A stretch of DNA of 18,492 bases. Source: JBDTSW01 sp051004675 (GTDB taxonomy: Bacteria > Actinomycetota > Thermoleophilia > Solirubrobacterales > 70-9). The stretch spans positions 1 through 18,492 of the forward strand of contig JBPCKC010000041.1 in assembly GCA_051004675.1 (NCBI GenBank), in the 5' to 3' direction. Below the pieces are notes generated by a model. It was not told the origin of the DNA, ran no database searches, and saw only the letters and a list, made by a program, of their open reading frames with translations. The translations under genes and the position numbers were made by a program. Of this stretch, positions 14,154 to 18,492 are shown piece by piece. The first letter of the stretch is position 1. Each line of letters opens with the position of its first letter.

Positions 14154-15500
14154 CTAGGCAGCCCGGGCGACCCCGCCGGCCGCATCGGCAACGTGGCGTT
14201 CCGGCAGGGCGCTGGGGGCGCCGTAGGCAGAGGAGCATCCGGCGACGATGGCCTCGCGCGTGATCGCCACCAGTCGGCTGAGGTCGGCCTTGGAGATCGC
14301 GAGCGGGGGCATCAGAACGATCGTGTCGCCGAGCGGGCGGACGATCGCGCCGCGTTCGCGGGCCTCGACGGTCACGCGGTGCCCGATCCGCAGCGACGGA
14401 TCGTGCTCGCCGAGGTCGATGCCGACCATGAAGCCGCGCCCTCTCACCTCGGCCACCTCCCCCAGCGCCGCCACCTCCGCGAGCAAATCGCCGAGCAGCC
14501 GGATCTTCGGCTGCAGGCGCAGCATGGTCTGCTCTCGCTCGAACGCCTCGAGGTTCGCGATCGCCGCCGCGCAGGCGAGCGGGTTGCCGGTGAACGTATG
14601 GCCGTGGAAGAAAGTCCTGTAGTCCTCGTGGGCCCCGAGAAACCCGTCGTAGACCCGTTCCGTCGTGAGCGTGGCGGCCAGCGGCAGATAGCCGCCCGTG
14701 AGCCCCTTCCCAAGGCAGAGGAAGTCCGGCGAGATGCGCTCCTGCTCGCAGGCGAACATTGTCCCGGTGCGCCCGAAGCCGGTCGCCACCTCGTCGCAGA
14801 TCAGGAACACCTGGTGCTCGTCGCAGAGCCTGCGGACCGCGCGCAGGTACCCGGGCGGCTGGACCCTGATGCCGGCGGCCCCCTGCACCAGCGGCTCGAC
14901 GATCACCGCGGCGATCCCGCCTTTGTGCCCGGCGAGGACGCGCTCGAGCTGCGCCGCGTCGCCGGGCTCGACCTGGTGGGCGTCGAACAGCAGCGGCCCG
15001 TAGGCCGCATGGAAGAGCTCGATGCCGCCGACCGAGACGGCCCCCACCGTGTCCCCGTGGTAGGCGTCGGTCAAGGAGACGAAGGAGGTCCGCGCCTTCT
15101 CGCCCTGCTGCTGCCAGTACTGAAACGCCATCTTCAGCGCGATCTCGGCCGCCGTCGAGCCGGAGTCCGAGTAGAAGACCCGCTCGAGTCCCGGTGGGGA
15201 GATGGAGGCCAGGCGCTCGGCGAGCTGCGCGGCCGGGGCGTGGGTGAGGCCGAGCATCGTCGAGTGGGCGACACGGTCGAGCTGCTGGCGGATCGCCGAG
15301 TCGATCCCCGGGTGCCGGTGCCCGTGCACGTTGCACCAAAGCGACGAGACCCCGTCGATGTAGCGGCGCCCGTCCGAGCCGATGAGGTCCGTGCCCTCGG
15401 CCCGCTCGATGACGGGTGCGCCAGCCTCCTCCCAGTCCCGCTGCTGAGTGAACGGGTGCCACAGATGGCGCTGGTCGAGCTGAGCGATCTGCCCCGTCAT
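14154..15500 (-). CDS. bioA: Adenosylmethionine-8-amino-7-oxononanoate aminotransferase (448 aa)
   Basis: Converts KAPA to 7,8-diaminopelargonate with pyridoxal phosphate, in most bacteria using S-adenosylmethionine as amino donor; third-last step of biotin synthesis. The N-terminus has the BioA signature R-H-L-W-H-P-F-T-Q (residues 11-19). Also seen: S-L-W-C-N-V-H-G-H-R-H-P, S-D-S-G-S-T-A-A-E (111-119), A-Y-H-G-D (146-150), the cofactor aspartate in I-C-D-E-V-A-T-G-F-G-R-T-G (D236) and the Schiff-base lysine in C-L-G-K-G-L-T-G-G (K265). H-G-H-T-F-T-G-N-P follows. Length is normal. The open frame extends upstream to 15893, but the ATG at 15500 matches the family start. It lies 47 bp after bioD in the bioF-MBL-bioD-bioA operon. 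No ribosome-binding site is obvious. Confidence 0.96.
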   Translation of the reverse strand: MTGQIAQLDQRHLWHPFTQQRDWEEAGAPVIERAEGTDLIGSDGRRYIDGVSSLWCNVHGHRHPGIDSAIRQQLDRVAHSTMLGLTHAPAAQLAERLASISPPGLERVFYSDSGSTAAEIALKMAFQYWQQQGEKARTSFVSLTDAYHGDTVGAVSVGGIELFHAAYGPLLFDAHQVEPGDAAQLERVLAGHKGGIAAVIVEPLVQGAAGIRVQPPGYLRAVRRLCDEHQVFLICDEVATGFGRTGTMFACEQERISPDFLCLGKGLTGGYLPLAATLTTERVYDGFLGAHEDYRTFFHGHTFTGNPLACAAAIANLEAFEREQTMLRLQPKIRLLGDLLAEVAALGEVAEVRGRGFMVGIDLGEHDPSLRIGHRVTVEARERGAIVRPLGDTIVLMPPLAISKADLSRLVAITREAIVAGCSSAYGAPSALPERHVADAAGGVARAA

Positions 15501-15547
15501 TCGCTGCGGCCGACCATAGATGCGCGGGCGGCGGGAAAGCCAATCCG

Positions 15548-16216
15548 CTAGAGGCCGGGCACAAGGAGCCTGGGCCAGCTCGCCGGATCGGCTGGCTCCA
15601 GCCGCCCGAGGACGAGCACCTCGACCGCGCCGAGTCGCTCGATCGAGACTCGGTTGGAGCGCTCGATCTCGGCCGGCTCGTCCGGCCAGGGCGTGAGGAC
15701 GACCGCCGCGACCTCGAGGCCGACCGCGCGCGCGGCCTCGATCGTCAGCAGCGTGTGGTTGATCGTCCCGAGGCCGGGGCTTGCGGCGACGACCACCGGG
15801 AGCGCCAGGTCGCGCGCGAAATCGCGGACGAGGTAGCCCATGGTGAGTGGCACTAAAAGCCCGCCGACGCCCTCGCAGACCAGCGCGTCGCATGCCTCGC
15901 CCGCCGCGTGCGCCGCAGCGCGCAGCCGTTCGGGACTGATGCTTTCGCCGTCCAGCGCGGCCGCCAGGTGCGGGGAGACGGGCGGGCCATAGCGGTATGG
16001 GGCGATCTCGTCGTCGGTTTGCGCGGAGCCCGCGGCGATTCGCAGGAGCTCGTGGTCAGGCGCCTCGCCCGAGCGCACGTAGTCGTCGAGGCCGCTCACG
16101 GCGGGCTTGAAGACGCCGATCCGCTCGCCGTCGGCGCGGAGGGTCCGCGCGATCGCGGCCGCCGCCATCGTCTTGCCGACCTCCGTGCCCGTCCCGGTCA
16201 CGAAGACGCCCCTCAC
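15548..16216 (-). CDS. bioD: ATP-dependent dethiobiotin synthetase (222 aa)
   Basis: Closes the ureido ring of dethiobiotin from diaminopelargonate, CO2 and ATP, directly after BioA. The P-loop is G-T-G-T-E-V-G-K-T (residues 8-16, K15), with K37 in F-K-P-A-V-S-G and E115 in C-E-G-V-G-G-L-L-V-P-L; these match the lysine and glutamate positions of the well-studied E. coli enzyme. G-L-G-T-I-N-H-T-L-L-T appears in the middle of the second half, as in the family. GTG at 16216 is chosen as start because it gives a normal-length protein and overlaps the preceding stop by GTGA; the open frame runs further upstream but is antisense-like there. Confidence 0.95.
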   Translation of the reverse strand: MRGVFVTGTGTEVGKTMAAAAIARTLRADGERIGVFKPAVSGLDDYVRSGEAPDHELLRIAAGSAQTDDEIAPYRYGPPVSPHLAAALDGESISPERLRAAAHAAGEACDALVCEGVGGLLVPLTMGYLVRDFARDLALPVVVAASPGLGTINHTLLTIEAARAVGLEVAAVVLTPWPDEPAEIERSNRVSIERLGAVEVLVLGRLEPADPASWPRLLVPGL

Positions 16217-16854
16217 GGCCGGCACGCCGCTTCGATCGCGCGCTCGATCGCGATCCGCCCACCGCGCAGCGCAGGCGGGCCATGTGAGACCAGAACCCGC
16301 TCCACCGCCAGGTCGAGGAGGGGGAGCAGTGCGCGGGCGACGTCCGCCCGCCCGACCCCGCTCGGCAGGTAGCTGAGCCACGACGCCGGGCAGACCCGCA
16401 ACTCGCCGGCTCGCTCGCCGCCCAGCAGGCGGTCGCCGGCGACCAGCGCCGCATGCTCGGGCAGCCAGAACATCGTTTCGCCCGCTCCCTCGATCGGGAT
16501 CGCCTCGACGCCCGCGGGCAGCGCCCTCGCGGCCCTCGACGTGCTGGCCCGGTAACGGGCGACGAAGGCGTCTCGGCTGCGCCGATGCCATTTGATCGTG
16601 GTCAGCGCCGCCATCCGCCCGCCCGCCTCGCCATGGCGCGCGTCGAGCCAGCTCCACAGCGCCTCGGCGCCCTCCTCGGGGACGAGCGCGTCGATTACCA
16701 CCAGGCCGCCGGCCGACGCGTAGGCGACGCTCCCGACCTCCCGGGGCCAGTCCGCCGTGCTCCCCGGCCGCGCCCCCGCGCTCCACTCGGGGTGGCCCGT
16801 CGTCCAGCGCCACAGGCCCTCGTCGATCTGGGTCAGGTCAGCGGCGGCGAGCAC
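16213..16854 (-). CDS. MBL-fold-like protein with degenerate metal site (213 aa)
   Basis: The layout is that of a metallo-beta-lactamase-fold hydrolase: I-D-E-G-L-W-R-W-T near the N-terminus, G-S-V-A-Y-A-S-A-G-G-L-V-V-I-D-A (41-56), L-T-T-I-K-W-H-R-R-S (84-93) where the H-x-H-x-D-H ligand motif should be, A-G-D-R-L (D141) and L-V-S-H-G (H191). Only the late Asp and His and one His of the first motif remain, so a two-metal hydrolase site is unlikely. It sits between bioF and bioD and overlaps the bioD start by 4 bp, so a role tied to biotin synthesis is possible (inference). Start uncertain: GTG 16854 (chosen) or TTG 16923; neither has a clear ribosome-binding site. Confidence 0.75.
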   Translation of the reverse strand: MLAAADLTQIDEGLWRWTTGHPEWSAGARPGSTADWPREVGSVAYASAGGLVVIDALVPEEGAEALWSWLDARHGEAGGRMAALTTIKWHRRSRDAFVARYRASTSRAARALPAGVEAIPIEGAGETMFWLPEHAALVAGDRLLGGERAGELRVCPASWLSYLPSGVGRADVARALLPLLDLAVERVLVSHGPPALRGGRIAIERAIEAACRP

Positions 16855-16938
16855 GTCGCGGAATCTAGGGCCCCGCAGCGCCGCTTGACCGAACGGCGTG
16901 GTTGGGACCCCACTTGCGGGCAAGGCGCCGAGCTGGAA

Positions 16939-17898
16939 TCAGGCGGCGCGTTCGATGCGGTCGTGCTCGCCGGTGTGGGCGCGGCCCGGGGTGGGCCCGG
17001 CGAGCCCCAGCTCCACCGCTGACTGCCCGATCACCCGCGCCGCGTCGCGCAGCTCCTCGGCCGAGTGGGTGGCCATCACCGCAAGCCGCAGGCGCGAGGT
17101 GCCCTCGGGCACGGTGGGTGGACGGATGGCCTGGGCGAAGACGCCGCGCTCCAGCGCGTGCTCGCACAACGCCATGGCCCGGCGCGCGTCGCCCACCATC
17201 ACCGGGATGATCTGGGTGCGCGACCCGCCCAGGTCGAGGCCGTAGGCGCCGAGCCCCTCGCGCAGCGTCCCGGCGTTGCGCCGAAGCTGCTCGACCATCC
17301 CGGGGTGCTCGCGCAGGATCGTGAGCGCCGCGAGCGCGGCGCCGACCGCGGGGGGCGGAGGGGCCGTGGAGTAGATGAACGGCCGGGCCGTGTTCACCAG
17401 CAGCTCGGCCACCTGGCTCGAGACGCAGACGTAGGCGCCATAGCCCCCCAGGGCCTTCCCGAGGGTGCCGACCACGACATCCACGTCGCCCCCCAGGCCG
17501 GCGGCGGCCACGGCGCCGCGCCCGCCCGGGCCGAGGGCGCCGGTGCCGTGGGCCTCGTCAACCATCAGCTTGCACCGGTGGCGTGCGGCCAGCCCGTGAA
17601 GCTCGCGAAGCGGGGCGACGTCGCCGTCCATCGAGAAGACGCCGTCGCTCACGATCAGCGAGGCTCTGGCGCCCGCCCGCCGCAGGCCCCACTCCAGGTG
17701 CTCCGTGTCGCGATGGCGGTACACGAAGACCTCCGCACGGGACAGCCGGCAGCCGTCGATGATGCTCGCGTGGTTGAGCTCGTCGGAGAAGACCACGTCG
17801 CCTGGCCCGGCGAGCGCGGCGATCGTCCCGGTGTTGGCGAGGTAACCGGAGCCGAACAGGAGCGCGGCCTCGCTCCCCTCGAACTCGGCGAGGCGCCG
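16939..17898 (-). pseudogene. bioF: 8-amino-7-oxononanoate synthase, copy lacking its N-terminus
   Basis: BioF joins pimeloyl-ACP or -CoA with alanine to make KAPA, the first step feeding BioA. This copy starts inside the family fold at R-R-L-A-E-F-E-G-S-E-A-A-L-L-F-G-S-G-Y and runs to a normal C-terminus, ~320 codons, lacking about the first 95 residues of a typical 385-residue enzyme. Present are S-D-E-L-N-H-A-S, V-F-S-M-D-G-D, D-E-A-H-G-T-G, the Schiff-base lysine in G-T-L-G-K-A-L-G and I-R-P-P-T-V-P-E-G-T-S-R-L-R. The frame stays open upstream to 18360, but that part is a non-coding-looking Arg-rich shadow of the other copy. Without the N-terminus it should not make a working enzyme unless the junction is an assembly error. 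A family member other than BioF (glycine C-acetyltransferase) is unlikely beside bioD and bioA. Confidence 0.8.
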
Positions 17899-18492
17899 GT
17901 GTCGAGCCCCCGGGCGGCGAGCGCCTCGCGAAGGGTGGCCCCGTTTCGGCGCAGCTGCTCGACCAGCCCGGGGCGGGCGACGAGCAGCGAGAGCGCGGCG
18001 AGCGCGGCGCCGAGCGCGGGCGGCGCGGAAGCGGTTGAGAAGATGAACGGTCGCGCCGTGTTGACGAGCAGCTCGACGATCTGCGCTGACGCACAGACGT
18101 AGGCGCCGTAGCTGCCGAGCGCCTTGCCGAGGGTGCCGACCACCACGTCGATCTCTCCCTCGAGTCCCGCGGCCGCGACCGCCCCTCTCCCGCCGGGGCC
18201 GAGCGCGCCGGTTCCATGGGCCTCGTCGACGACCAGCATGCAGCCGTGACGGCGAGCGAGCAGCGGAAGCTCCGCGAGCGGCGCGACGTCCCCGTCCATC
18301 GAGAACACCGAGTCGGAGATGATCAGCCGGGCGCGGCGTTTCGCCCGCTCGAGCCCCCACGCGAGATGCTCGGTGTCGCAGTGGCGGTAGACGAAGGTCT
18401 CCGCTCGCGAGAGCCGGCAGCCGTCGATGATGCTCGCGTGGTTGAGCTCGTCGGAGAAGCCCACTTCGCCGGGCCCGGCGAGCGCGGCGATC
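17232..18492. repeat. Tandem, diverged duplication of the bioF core (668-bp offset)
   Basis: Bases 17232-17824 align without gaps to 17900-18492 at a constant offset of 668 bp, checked at three separate anchor points. A 48-bp stretch is identical (17744-17791 and 18412-18459). Because 668 is not a multiple of three, the two copies are in different frames. The junction falls within about 17884-17897. The repeat may continue past the right edge. Confidence 0.85.
17895..18492 (-). pseudogene. bioF: 8-amino-7-oxononanoate synthase, second copy, cut at both ends
   Basis: Enters from the right edge of the window at I-A-A-L-A-G-P-G-E-V-G-F-S-D-E-L-N-H-A-S and runs ~199 codons, to A-A-R-G-L-D-T-G at 17895. 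Beyond that the reading frame passes into a frame-shifted reading of the neighbouring copy and stops at 17655. It holds the same core motifs: V-F-S-M-D-G-D, D-E-A-H-G-T-G and G-T-L-G-K-A-L-G. By hand count it is about 78% identical in protein to the other copy, with no gaps. The last third of the enzyme (about 110-120 residues, including the I-R-P-P-T-V-P region) is missing. The N-terminal part, if present, lies outside the window. Confidence 0.75.

Noticed and set aside
17884..17898. Programmed ribosomal frameshift joining the two bioF copies
   Set aside because: No slippery run is seen, and a joined product would repeat the catalytic core instead of supplying the missing ends.
17899..18360. 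Upstream extension of the bioF frame (473 codons in total)
   Set aside because: The added residues are an Arg/Gly-rich frame-shifted reading of the second bioF copy, not an N-terminal domain.

Overview
The window looks like the chromosome of a high-GC Actinomycetota. Codons end mostly in G or C, GTG and TTG starts are common, and genes are packed with 1-17 bp overlaps. A six-gene MCE lipid-transport operon of actinobacterial type is present, but the proteins are not close to mycobacterial ones as far as I can tell by eye. A Thermoleophilia/Solirubrobacterales-like lineage is my best guess (inference only). I see no rRNA, tRNA, insertion sequence or CRISPR array.

Left region (1-10081, plus strand): a ~300 bp upstream region with two perfect palindromes and a plausible promoter leads into six consecutive MCE-family genes (310-10073). 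Five of the six join by 1-4 bp overlaps; the last is separated by a 13-codon mini-ORF that abuts both neighbours. Each protein has one N-terminal membrane segment, an MCE/MlaD domain, a long helical region and a different C-terminal tail. This is the full set expected for a heterohexameric lipid-transport tube. The YrbE/MlaE permeases and the ATPase are not in the window. After two hairpins come an SCP2 sterol-binding protein and an overlapping gene of unknown function (10152-11284), probably partners in handling the imported lipid.

Middle region (11269-14054): a Nudix hydrolase (minus) converges by overlap on the unknown gene and diverges from a rubredoxin (plus) across only 35 bp. Between rubredoxin and the next minus-strand gene lies a striking 103-nt inverted-repeat structure with two nested hairpins. 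An ECF-like sigma factor then overlaps a two-membrane-segment DUF4349 protein, which looks like its membrane-bound regulator.

Right region (14154-18492, minus strand): a biotin operon read bioF - MBL-fold protein - bioD - bioA. The MBL-like protein has lost most of its metal ligands and is translationally coupled to bioD. The bioF locus is broken: two diverged, gap-free copies of the KAPA-synthase core lie in tandem at a 668-bp offset, joined out of frame, and the second copy lacks its N-terminus. This is either a real deletion between two tandem paralogues or an assembly chimera. bioB is not in the window.
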